Positions 51,706 to 59,117 of a stretch of 64,000 nucleotides of DNA are shown here, in pieces. The translations under genes were made by a program, and so were the position numbers. Origin of the DNA: Caballeronia sp. NK8 (GTDB lineage Bacteria > Pseudomonadota > Gammaproteobacteria > Burkholderiales > Burkholderiaceae). The DNA is taken from contig NZ_AP024325.1 in the NCBI RefSeq assembly GCF_018408855.1, forward strand, positions 992,001 to 1,056,000, written 5' to 3'. The notes beneath the pieces are model-generated. The model saw only the letters and a program-made list of their open reading frames with translations, was not told the origin of the DNA and made no database searches. Numbering within the stretch: position 1 is the stretch's first letter; each line of letters begins with the position of its first letter.

Positions 51706-53661
51706 ATGCAAGACGATATCCGCGAGATCGCGGTTACTCACGAAGAACCTCACGAAGAACGAGAGAGCGGCTGGCTCATTCCGTCGATCCGCAAGGCGCA
51801 CGAGCGTTCCGAAACCTTCGGACTGAACGCGTCGACACGGCCCGACTACGACGTTCTTACCGAAGGCGATCTGCTGCTCAAGCTCGATCAGAACCGCGTG
51901 CTGTGCGCGCACGCGACGCCGGTGATGGAAACGCTGCGCGAACAAATCGTCAACACGCAAAGCATGATCGTGCTGACTGACGCTCAAGGTCTGATTCTCC
52001 ATTCGACCGGCGACGACGATTTTCTCGCGCGCGCCGAGAAGGTCGCGCTGCGCGCCGGCGCGAACTGGGCGGAGGAACGGCAAGGGACCAATGCGATCGG
52101 CACGGCGATCGCGGAACGTTGTCCGACCGTCGTGCACGGCGCCCAGCACTATCTCGCCGCCAATCGCTTTCTCACCTGCTCCAGCGTGCCGATCCTCGAT
52201 CCATACGGCGATCTCATCGGCGTGCTCGACGTCACCGGCGATCATCGCAGCTATCATCGGCACACCATGGCGCTTGCGCGCATGTCGGTGCAGATGATCG
52301 AGAACCACCTTTTTTCCAGCACGTTTCAGGGCATGCTGCAGATCGCGTTTCACAGCCGCCCCGAGTTTCTCGGCACGCTGATGGAAGGCATCATGGCCTT
52401 CACGTGCGACGGACGCTTTCTCTCGGCCAACCGCAGCGCGCAGTTTCAGTTCGGCTTGCCGCTTTCCTCGCTGCGCGCGCATACGCTGTCGTCGCTGTTC
52501 GGGCTCACGAGCGCGCAACTGATCGATCGTTCGCATGCGAGCCGCGCGCCGCATCTGCCCCTCGACCTCAACAACGGCACACGCGTGTGCGCACGCGTGC
52601 GCCTGAACCGCGCGCCGCTCGCCGAGATGGCTGCCACGCACGTCGCGGCCAGACCCGCGCCGCGCGCATCGACTGCGCTCGATGCCTCATCGAAGCTCGC
52701 CTCGCTCGACACCGGCGATACCAGGGTGTCGGCCGTCATCGGCAAAGTGCGCAAGGTCATCGGCAAGGACATTCCGATCCTCATCACGGGCGAAACCGGC
52801 ACGGGCAAGGAACTGCTCGCCCAGGCTATTCACAGCGATTCGCCGCGCCGCGCGGGGCCATTCGTCGCGGTGAACTGCGCATCGATTCCGGAAAACCTGA
52901 TCGAGTCGGAACTCTTCGGCTATGAGGAAGGCGCGTTCACGGGCGCGCGACGCAAGGGCGCGGCCGGCAAGCTCTTGCAGGCGAACGGCGGCACGCTCTT
53001 TCTCGACGAAATCGGCGACATGCCGTATCCGCTGCAAGTGCGCCTGCTGCGCGTGCTGCAGGAACGCGTCGTCGATCCGCTCGGTTCGAGCAAATCGATA
53101 CCGGTCGATGTCGCCATCATCTGCGCGACGCACCGCAATCTGCGCGAGATGATCGAACAGAACCGCTTTCGCGAGGACCTCTATTACCGCCTGAACGGAC
53201 TCGTCGTGAAGCTGCCGCCGTTGCGCGAACGTACCGACCTCGCGACCGTGATCACGAAGATGCTGCACGCCGTGAGCGCCGATGAAGCGTGCGGCATGCC
53301 CCTGTCGATCGACGATGAAGTCATGGCGCTCTTCGAGCGCTACGCGTGGCCCGGCAACTTCAGGCAACTGTGCAACCTGCTGCGCACGGCGGCCGCGATG
53401 GTGGATGACGACGGCTGCATCCGTCGGGAACATCTTCCGGAAGATTTCTTCGAGGAAACCCGCGTCGGCGCGCAAGGCCCGTCTGAAGCATGCGTTCCAT
53501 CGGCGCTTGCGTCAGGGCGTCTCCAGGAAGTCACGGCATCCGTGATCGCTGCGGCGCTCGCGCGGCATCGTGGCAATGTATCGGCCGCTGCACGCGCGCT
53601 GGGGGTTTCGCGCAACACGATTTATCGCAAGATGCCCGCCTGTTCAACGATGGAGCAATGA
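51706..53661 (+). CDS. Sigma-54-dependent transcriptional activator, AcoR-like (GAF-AAA+-Fis)
   Basis: The 651-residue protein has a GAF-like sensor (about 60-210; GANWAEERQGTNAIGTAIAE is the typical AcoR-family segment), a middle region, and an AAA+ domain with Walker A GETGTGKE near 359 and GAFTGA near 409, the loop that contacts sigma-54. The C-terminus is a Fis-type helix-turn-helix (RHRGNVSAAARALGVSRNTIYRKM). The ATG at 51706 has GGAGG 5 bp upstream; ATG 51694 is an alternative. Sites with -24/-12 spacing before itself, pqqA, the dehydrogenase and the small-protein gene make these its likely targets. Confidence 0.9.
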   Translation: MQDDIREIAVTHEEPHEERESGWLIPSIRKAHERSETFGLNASTRPDYDVLTEGDLLLKLDQNRVLCAHATPVMETLREQIVNTQSMIVLTDAQGLILHSTGDDDFLARAEKVALRAGANWAEERQGTNAIGTAIAERCPTVVHGAQHYLAANRFLTCSSVPILDPYGDLIGVLDVTGDHRSYHRHTMALARMSVQMIENHLFSSTFQGMLQIAFHSRPEFLGTLMEGIMAFTCDGRFLSANRSAQFQFGLPLSSLRAHTLSSLFGLTSAQLIDRSHASRAPHLPLDLNNGTRVCARVRLNRAPLAEMAATHVAARPAPRASTALDASSKLASLDTGDTRVSAVIGKVRKVIGKDIPILITGETGTGKELLAQAIHSDSPRRAGPFVAVNCASIPENLIESELFGYEEGAFTGARRKGAAGKLLQANGGTLFLDEIGDMPYPLQVRLLRVLQERVVDPLGSSKSIPVDVAIICATHRNLREMIEQNRFREDLYYRLNGLVVKLPPLRERTDLATVITKMLHAVSADEACGMPLSIDDEVMALFERYAWPGNFRQLCNLLRTAAAMVDDDGCIRREHLPEDFFEETRVGAQGPSEACVPSALASGRLQEVTASVIAAALARHRGNVSAAARALGVSRNTIYRKMPACSTMEQ

Positions 53662-53778
53662 GGTGTTCCACTTCGCTACACCCGTGTCCCGAAGAAGCAC
53701 AACGAGGTCACGACACTGACGAATCATCGAAACCGGACTGAAAGCCAACAGCGTGCACATGCACGGTCAATTCATCGA

Positions 53779-53794
53779 AGGCATGGAGCTTGCA
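53779..53794 (+). promoter_or_regulatory. Predicted sigma-54 promoter of pqqA
   Basis: GGCATG-GAGC-TTGCA has GG at 53780-53781 and GC at 53792-53793, the exact -24/-12 spacing, followed by TTTT. The predicted start of transcription is near 53805, about 50 bp before the pqqA ATG. It lies 118 bp after the end of the sigma-54 activator gene. Confidence 0.72.
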
Positions 53795-53856
53795 TTTTCG
53801 AGGTCCGGTTGCGAAACGGTTCGCGATCTCACTCGAACATCATCCAGGAGATGAAC

Positions 53857-53931
53857 ATGCAATGGACGACACCGGCATTCACCGATCTGCGCTTCGGCTT
53901 CGAAATCACGATGTATATCGCGACACGCTGA
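53857..53931 (+). CDS. pqqA: PqqA, precursor peptide of pyrroloquinoline quinone
   Basis: The 24-residue peptide reads [20 protein letters not shown] followed by IATR. Glu16 and Tyr20 in the Glu-Ile-Thr-Met-Tyr segment are the residues joined by PqqE and rearranged into PQQ. The ATG at 53857 is preferred because AGGAG sits 6-7 bp upstream; an in-frame ATG at 53851 is directly next to that site and adds Met-Asn. It is too short for usual gene callers. It follows a sigma-54-like promoter and precedes a strong hairpin and pqqD. No pqqB, pqqC or pqqE is present in the window. Confidence 0.93.
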   Translation: MQWTTPAFTDLRFGFEITMYIATR

Positions 53932-53948
53932 TGCTGCGATGAAAGCGC

Positions 53949-53971
53949 GCCCGGGTCGATCGAACCCGGGC
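53949..53971 (+). terminator. Strong stem-loop between pqqA and pqqD
   Basis: GCCCGGGT and ACCCGGGC form a perfect 8-bp stem around CGATCGA. The downstream ACGTCCCCTTCTCTTT has few consecutive T residues, so partial termination or 3'-end protection of the pqqA mRNA is more likely than full termination. It lies 17 bp after the pqqA stop and 25 bp before pqqD. Confidence 0.7.
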
Positions 53972-53996
53972 ACGTCCCCTTCTCTTTCCGCTCCTC

Positions 53997-54266
53997 ATGA
54001 ACACCACGACTGCGCCCGCGCGGCCACGCTTGCGTGCGCCACTGAAGCTGCACTGGCATGCGGACATGAGCACATGCGAGATCGTGCATCCGCGCGGCAG
54101 CGTCGAACTCAACCGCAGTGCGGGCGAAATAATCGCGCGCTGCGATGGCACGCGCGAACTCGACGACATCATCGGCGAAATCGAAACGCGCTTCGGCACG
54201 TCGGGACTCGCCGCGGATGTGTATCGCTTCATCGATGAAGCCCGCCGCCTCGGCTGGCTCGACTGA
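53997..54266 (+). CDS. pqqD: PqqD, PqqA-binding peptide chaperone (RiPP recognition element)
   Basis: The 89-residue protein has the PqqD winged-helix pattern: LKLHWHADMSTCEIVHPRG, VELNRSAGEIIARCDGTREL and DDIIGEIETRFG, ending YRFIDEARRLGWLD. PqqD binds PqqA and presents it to the radical-SAM enzyme PqqE. In the canonical cluster PqqB and PqqC stand between pqqA and pqqD; here they are missing and only 65 bp separate the two. PqqE must come from elsewhere in the genome if this pair takes part in PQQ synthesis. Confidence 0.9.
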   Translation: MNTTTAPARPRLRAPLKLHWHADMSTCEIVHPRGSVELNRSAGEIIARCDGTRELDDIIGEIETRFGTSGLAADVYRFIDEARRLGWLD

Positions 54267-54413
54267 ACCCGCACTGTCACATCGGGCAACACGCCGGACG
54301 TCTCACTGCTCCACGATGCAACACACGAACATCAACGCCACGTGGCGGGCCTCTGCATGACATCGTCCAAGAGAACCACATGCAGCAAGGCACGCACGCA
54401 CATGCATCGTCAA

Positions 54414-54429
54414 TGGCACATGACTTGCC
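54414..54429 (+). promoter_or_regulatory. Predicted sigma-54 promoter of the PQQ alcohol dehydrogenase gene
   Basis: TGGCACA-TGAC-TTGCC has GG at 54415-54416 and GC at 54427-54428, the exact -24/-12 spacing, and a perfect TGGCAC core. It lies 78 bp before the dehydrogenase ATG, giving this gene its own promoter in addition to read-through from pqqA-pqqD. The 241-bp gap before the gene holds no credible coding sequence. Confidence 0.75.
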
Positions 54430-54507
54430 TTGATGACGTCGCAACCGTTTCGGATGGCTATCGAGATTCAAAGAAGACGTCGCACCGATAATACCCAGGA
54501 GACAACG

Positions 54508-56247
54508 ATGAAGATCCGCTTCAGTCCGGCAATGCGCATCGCGGCCCTTGCTGCAGGCGTCGCTGCCACATTCACACTCGTTCAGCAGCATGCCATCGCG
54601 GCGGGCAGCACGCCTGCGCAGTATCCGGAAGTCAGCTATGAACGTCTCACGAGCGCTCAGGATGATCCGGGCTGGCTGACCTACTACCGCACGTATAACG
54701 GTCATGGACACTCGCCGCTCAAGCAGATCGACACGACGAATGTGAAGGGCTTGAAGCAGGCATGGAGCTACAAGTTTCCCAAGGACTTGCAGCAGGGCTT
54801 CGAAGCGACGCCCATCGTCAACGGACGCTTTCTCTTCGTGACGACGCCCAAGGACAACGTTTATGCCTTCGATGCCGCAACCGGCAAACAGCTCTGGAAA
54901 TACGAGCCGAATCTCGATGCAAGATCGTTCAAGACCGCATGTTGCGATGTGATCAATCGCGGTGTCGCCTTGTACGGCAAGAACGTCTACGTCGCGATGC
55001 TGAACGGCGAAGTGGCCGCGCTCGATGCGCAAACGGGCGCGCTCGTATGGAAGAAGGCGATGTTCGATCCGGGCACCGGCTATGCGTTCTCGCTTGCGCC
55101 GCTCGCGCTGGATGGCGCGCTCGTCGTGGGCAGTGCGGGTGGCGAGTATGGCGCGCGCGGCTTCATCGCGGCACTCGATCCAAACGATGGCAAGGTGCTG
55201 TGGAAGCGCTTTACCGTGCCCGGCGCGAAGGAGCCCGGCGGCGACACCTGGCCCGATGGCATGCAGGAACACGGCGGCGCGCCCGCATGGCTCACCGGCA
55301 CCTATGACGCCGCGAGCAAGACGCTCTATTGGGGCGTGGGCAATCCGGGACCGTGGCTCGCGGATCTTCGTCCCGGCGACAACCTCTATTCCGATTCGCT
55401 CCTCGCGCTCGATCCGAAAACCGGCGACCTCAAGTGGCACTATCAATACACGACGCATGACACGTGGGACTATGACGGCGTGAACACGCCCGTGCTCGCG
55501 AACATCAAGTATCAGGGTAAGGATTACGACGCGATCATTCACGCGGACCGCAACGGCTTCTTTCATGCAATCGATCGCAGCAACGGCAAGCTGATCTACG
55601 CGCGGCCCTTCGTCACCGCGACATCGGTCACGGGTTACACGGACGATGGCAAGCCGATTCAGGATGCATCGAAGTACCCGAAGACGGGCACGACCATCGA
55701 AACATGTCCGAGCTTTCTCGGCGGCAAGAACTGGTGGTCCGTTTCATACGATCCGCAAACGCATCTCGCGATCGTACCCGCCTTGCATGCGTGCATGTCC
55801 CTGTCGGGCAAGTCGGTGACTTACATGGAAGGTCTGCCCTATCTCGGCGAAGGCTTCGAGATCAAGCCCGAGCCCGGCAGCAAGGGCTACGGCGAGTTGC
55901 AGGCTATCGATGTCGATACCGGCAAGAAAGTCTGGAGCCACTGGAGCAAGCTGCCGTGGAACGGCGGCGTCGCGACGACGGCGGGCGGTCTCGCATTCAG
56001 CGGCTCGCTCGACGGCCATCTCTATGCGTTCGACGAAAAGACCGGCAAGGTCCTGTGGCAAAGCCCCAAGCTCGCGAGCGGCATAATCGCGCAGCCTTCG
56101 GTGTACGAGATCGACGGCAAGGAATACGTCGCGATCCTCGCGGGCTACGGCGGTGCGAATCCGATCTGGGGCGGCCCGATGGCGAAGGCCGCCGACAAGG
56201 TCCCGCGCGGCGGCACGCTCTATGTGTTCGCGCTCGATCGCACCTGA
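54508..56247 (+). CDS. PQQ-dependent alcohol dehydrogenase with lanthanide-type active site
   Basis: The 579-residue protein has a signal peptide (to about Ala32) and an eight-bladed quinoprotein propeller. Cys145-Cys146 (KTACCDVINRG) is the adjacent disulfide that packs on PQQ. Glu213 in GGEYGARG, Asn279 in WGVGNPGPW and Asp321 in HDTWDYDGVN are the metal and catalytic positions. Asp323, two after the catalytic Asp, is the residue that marks lanthanide-dependent enzymes (XoxF, ExaF/PedH); calcium enzymes have a small residue there. It should oxidise primary alcohols in the periplasm. An AGGAGA site lies before the ATG at 54508. Electrons probably pass to the fused cytochrome protein downstream. 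Confidence 0.92.
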   Translation: MKIRFSPAMRIAALAAGVAATFTLVQQHAIAAGSTPAQYPEVSYERLTSAQDDPGWLTYYRTYNGHGHSPLKQIDTTNVKGLKQAWSYKFPKDLQQGFEATPIVNGRFLFVTTPKDNVYAFDAATGKQLWKYEPNLDARSFKTACCDVINRGVALYGKNVYVAMLNGEVAALDAQTGALVWKKAMFDPGTGYAFSLAPLALDGALVVGSAGGEYGARGFIAALDPNDGKVLWKRFTVPGAKEPGGDTWPDGMQEHGGAPAWLTGTYDAASKTLYWGVGNPGPWLADLRPGDNLYSDSLLALDPKTGDLKWHYQYTTHDTWDYDGVNTPVLANIKYQGKDYDAIIHADRNGFFHAIDRSNGKLIYARPFVTATSVTGYTDDGKPIQDASKYPKTGTTIETCPSFLGGKNWWSVSYDPQTHLAIVPALHACMSLSGKSVTYMEGLPYLGEGFEIKPEPGSKGYGELQAIDVDTGKKVWSHWSKLPWNGGVATTAGGLAFSGSLDGHLYAFDEKTGKVLWQSPKLASGIIAQPSVYEIDGKEYVAILAGYGGANPIWGGPMAKAADKVPRGGTLYVFALDRT

Positions 56248-56321
56248 CCCTTCCTGATCGAACCGCGAGCGCGCATCGTCGTGCGCTCGCGGTGTTCATC
56301 GACCTCATCGGACGCTTCGAC

Positions 56322-57539
56322 ATGAATCAATCCCTCAACTTCATGCGTGCCGTGTGCATGCTGGCCGCATGCATCGCCCTCACGCCGTCGGCATCCGATG
56401 CCGCCGTGAAGATCTGCACGTTTCCCGGCAGTCCGTCAGCTGCGCTGGATCGCAGCGTCGCGCAAGCGGTCTTCGCACGCGCCAACATCCCCGCGACCTT
56501 CGTCTCCAACGGAATAGGCGAAGGCGACGACGATGGCGTGTCGATCAAGGAACTCGACAAGACGCTCGCACGCGCATGCGATGTGATCGCCGGCTTCCCG
56601 CGCTCCGCCGTCGCCGATGCATCCGGCGGCAAGATGCAGTTTTCGCACGGCTATTTGCGTGCTGGCTATGTGAGCATCGAAGCTCCCGGCGCGGAACTGA
56701 AGGACGCCGCGAAGCGTACGGTCGCCGCGACCTACGCAAGCCCCGCGCAACTGATCGCCGTGCAACAGCCGGACGTGACGCTCGATCTCGAGAACACATC
56801 GGCATCGACGGTCGAAGCGGTGGCCAACGGTCGCGCGCAACGTGCGATCGTCTGGTATCCCGCGGTCGTTGCTTATCGCATCGCGCATCCGGAGCGCAGC
56901 TTCACCGTTGCGAACGCGGACTCACCGTATGCGGACTGGCATCTGGCGTTCGCATTCAGCGATAGAAGCGCCCCGTTGCGTGGACGCATCGACGATGCGC
57001 TCAAGGCAATGACCAACGACGGCCGCTTGCAGGCGCTGACGAAGCAATGGAGCTTGCCCGCGCAGACCGCTTCGGCTGCGCGCTATCTCGACACGCCGTC
57101 GACGGCATCGTTCCAGCATGGCGGCATCATGCTCGCGGATGCCAGCACAGCGCGCGCGGGACGCTTCATCAAGGTCGCGAACGAAGGCGCCGTCGAGCCG
57201 CCCACCTTCGAGCAGGCGCAAACGACGCACGGCAAGACCCTCTATTCGAGTTCGTGCGCGAAGTGTCACGGCGCGCAACTCCAGGGCATGACCGCGCCCG
57301 CGTTGCAGGGACCGTCGTTCGCACCGGCATCGAACTCGCATCTCACGGTAGGCGGCATCTTCAACTACATGGCGACCAACATGCCCGCGGATCGTCCCGG
57401 CAAGATGAAGGATCAGGACTATGCTGACATCATGGCGTTCCTGCTGATGTCGAATGGCTACAAGCCGGGTGGATCGAAGATGACCGCCGACAGCGCGCGC
57501 GCGTCGAAGCTGCCGCTCAACGCGGGACCCGCCCATTGA
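56322..57539 (+). CDS. Fusion of XoxJ-like periplasmic binding domain and cytochrome c domain
   Basis: The 405-residue protein has a signal peptide (1-28, ending SDAAVK), a solute-binding-type domain (about 29-245) resembling XoxJ/MxaJ (FPGSPSAALDRSVAQAVFAR, ACDVIAGFPRSAV, SPYADWHLAFAF), a linker, and a class I cytochrome c domain with CAKCH at 312-316 and a likely axial Met in ATNMPADRPG. XoxJ and the electron-accepting cytochrome XoxG are normally separate proteins beside XoxF. Here they are one chain, 74 bp after the dehydrogenase. It probably helps activate and drains electrons from the dehydrogenase. Confidence 0.88.
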   Translation: MNQSLNFMRAVCMLAACIALTPSASDAAVKICTFPGSPSAALDRSVAQAVFARANIPATFVSNGIGEGDDDGVSIKELDKTLARACDVIAGFPRSAVADASGGKMQFSHGYLRAGYVSIEAPGAELKDAAKRTVAATYASPAQLIAVQQPDVTLDLENTSASTVEAVANGRAQRAIVWYPAVVAYRIAHPERSFTVANADSPYADWHLAFAFSDRSAPLRGRIDDALKAMTNDGRLQALTKQWSLPAQTASAARYLDTPSTASFQHGGIMLADASTARAGRFIKVANEGAVEPPTFEQAQTTHGKTLYSSSCAKCHGAQLQGMTAPALQGPSFAPASNSHLTVGGIFNYMATNMPADRPGKMKDQDYADIMAFLLMSNGYKPGGSKMTADSARASKLPLNAGPAH

Positions 57540-57550
57540 AATCGTCGACT

Positions 57551-57581
57551 TGATTACATCACGACGTGACATATAATCAAA
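57551..57581. repeat. Inverted repeat after the XoxJ-cytochrome gene
   Basis: TTGATTA (57551-57557) and TAATCAA (57575-57581) are perfect 7-base arms around 17 bases. The stretch is AT-rich and lies between the cytochrome fusion gene and the small membrane-protein gene. It may be an operator for the latter. Confidence 0.5.
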
Positions 57582-57665
57582 ATGTCGCGCGGGGCGGATC
57601 GACATCGGCCGCGGCGTGATGCAATGCGCAATTCGGCCGGCTCGAGCCGGCGGGAGGCCAGCGTC

Positions 57666-57851
57666 GTGCTGATCAACAATGATTTCGAAATCGGCTATCT
57701 TGTCGTGGTTTTCGCTTTGCTCGGCGTCATCCTGATCGGCGCGCTACTCACGGCGCTGCATCTGGATCGCTGGCATCCGAAGCTCATCAGCGCAGCCATC
57801 GGGGCGCTACTCGGGCTTGCGCTGATCGAAGCGGTCCCGATGCTCACCTGA
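57666..57851 (+). CDS. Small two-helix membrane protein (GTG start)
   Basis: The 61-residue protein begins with GTG at 57666, 8 bp after GGGAGG; an ATG at 57624 lacks a good site. It has two hydrophobic helices (about 10-30 YLVVVFALLGVILIGALLTA and 38-58) joined by a short charged loop with HLDRWHPK. I do not recognise a family. It lies 126 bp after the XoxJ-cytochrome gene and before a strong hairpin, so it may be the last gene of the PQQ unit. Confidence 0.6.
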   Translation: MLINNDFEIGYLVVVFALLGVILIGALLTALHLDRWHPKLISAAIGALLGLALIEAVPMLT

Positions 57852-57896
57852 CGACACACCCTGACGTTTCGTCGAGACTTCGGTTCGTCGCGATAC

Positions 57897-57944
57897 CGGG
57901 GCGGCACGCATGTTCAGCAAGAAAAGAACATGCGTTCCGCCTCG
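57897..57944 (+). terminator. Large hairpin closing the PQQ gene unit
   Basis: Two 19-base arms (57897-57915 and 57926-57944) pair with two mismatches around a 10-base loop, followed by TTCCTGTTTT. It lies 45 bp after the small membrane-protein gene and about 120 bp before the FUSC gene. Confidence 0.78.
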
Positions 57945-58067
57945 TTCCTGTTTTCCCTGAACATCCTCTTTCGACTCGCGCGCCGTGCTGCATTGGCATA
58001 ATGCAGCACCGGGCGCGCGCATGCGCGTCTTCATCGTCTGATCCGTTTCATCACCGACCCGGACCGC

Positions 58068-59117
58068 ATGACCGCGATCACCCGCACCCGACGCAAATTA
58101 CGCACGTTTTTCGGCGCGCCCGAAGCAAGACGGCTTCTGCGCACCCTCATGAGCTGCGCGATCAGCTATGCCGCCGCGCGGCTCGCCACGCTGCCCGAAG
58201 GATACTGGGCGCTCATCACGACGCTCGTGATCGTCACGCAGCCGAGCCTCACGCAAGCCGTCGATACCGCGCGCGATCAGATCATCGGCGCATTCATCGG
58301 CGCGGTGGCGGGCGTGCTCGGCATCGTCGCGATGGAGCGTGGCGCGCCGCCGCTCGCCGTCTTTTCGGTCGCGCTCGTGCCGCTCGCCGCGTTGAGCGCC
58401 AAGCGCCCCGCGTTCAGGCTCGCATGCGTGACGCTCGTGATCGTCGTGCTGATTCCGGCAGGCCCGGGATCGCCCTTCGAGCGGCCGATGCATCGCGTGC
58501 TGGAGATATTGATCGGCGCGGCATCGTCGTTCGTCGTGTCGGCGCTCTGGCCGAATCGCGCGCTCGAAGCCGCGCATCGCAGCGTCGCGGATACCTTGAA
58601 GAGTCTCGGTCAGCTGATCGGCCTGTATCTGTCCGGCGCACCGGACGAAGCCCGCGCGATGCGCCTCGAAACCCACAGCACGGACGCTCAGAAAGCACTC
58701 GACGATGCGTTGAAGGAAGCCGAACGCGAGCACATCATCGTGCTGGTGCAGAACCGGCGCTCCGACGCCATCGACAAGGCCGCGCCCTTCCTGCGGCGCC
58801 TGCATGGCGACACGGCCTTTCTTGCAAAGGCCGTATCGCGCCTCGATCGCGAGCTATGCGCGGCCCGCCTCGGCGATACGGGCCGCAAGCTACAGGCTTT
58901 GTTCGAGACACTCGCGAGCGTGCTCGCGTCGAATCATCAGGAAGAAGCGCGGCTCGAACCCGTACGCGCGGCCGTCAGTGAACTCAAGGACATGCTTGCA
59001 GCGCAGGAGTCGGCGCATGGCGCGCAGGAAGTGGCGCAGTTCGTCGTCGGGCTGATCGTCGCGGATCTCGATGCGCTGATCGCGACGATCTATCCGCCGA
59101 AGGAATCATCGGCCTAA
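58068..59117 (+). CDS. FUSC/aromatic-acid exporter family membrane protein
   Basis: The 349-residue protein has N-terminal helices in the fusaric-acid-resistance/aromatic-acid-exporter pattern (YWALITTLVIVTQPSLTQAVDTARDQIIGAFIGAVAGV) and four or five more hydrophobic segments to about 170, then a long cytoplasmic helical domain. Proteins of this group export aromatic or organic acids. Its stop overlaps the stop of the PLP enzyme gene by 4 bp on the opposite strand. Confidence 0.8.
   Translation: MTAITRTRRKLRTFFGAPEARRLLRTLMSCAISYAAARLATLPEGYWALITTLVIVTQPSLTQAVDTARDQIIGAFIGAVAGVLGIVAMERGAPPLAVFSVALVPLAALSAKRPAFRLACVTLVIVVLIPAGPGSPFERPMHRVLEILIGAASSFVVSALWPNRALEAAHRSVADTLKSLGQLIGLYLSGAPDEARAMRLETHSTDAQKALDDALKEAEREHIIVLVQNRRSDAIDKAAPFLRRLHGDTAFLAKAVSRLDRELCAARLGDTGRKLQALFETLASVLASNHQEEARLEPVRAAVSELKDMLAAQESAHGAQEVAQFVVGLIVADLDALIATIYPPKESSA

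Noticed and set aside
54316..54360. Possible 14-aa peptide between pqqD and the alcohol dehydrogenase
   Set aside because: No ribosome site, no recognisable motif, and the frame lies between pqqD and the -24/-12 element of the next gene.
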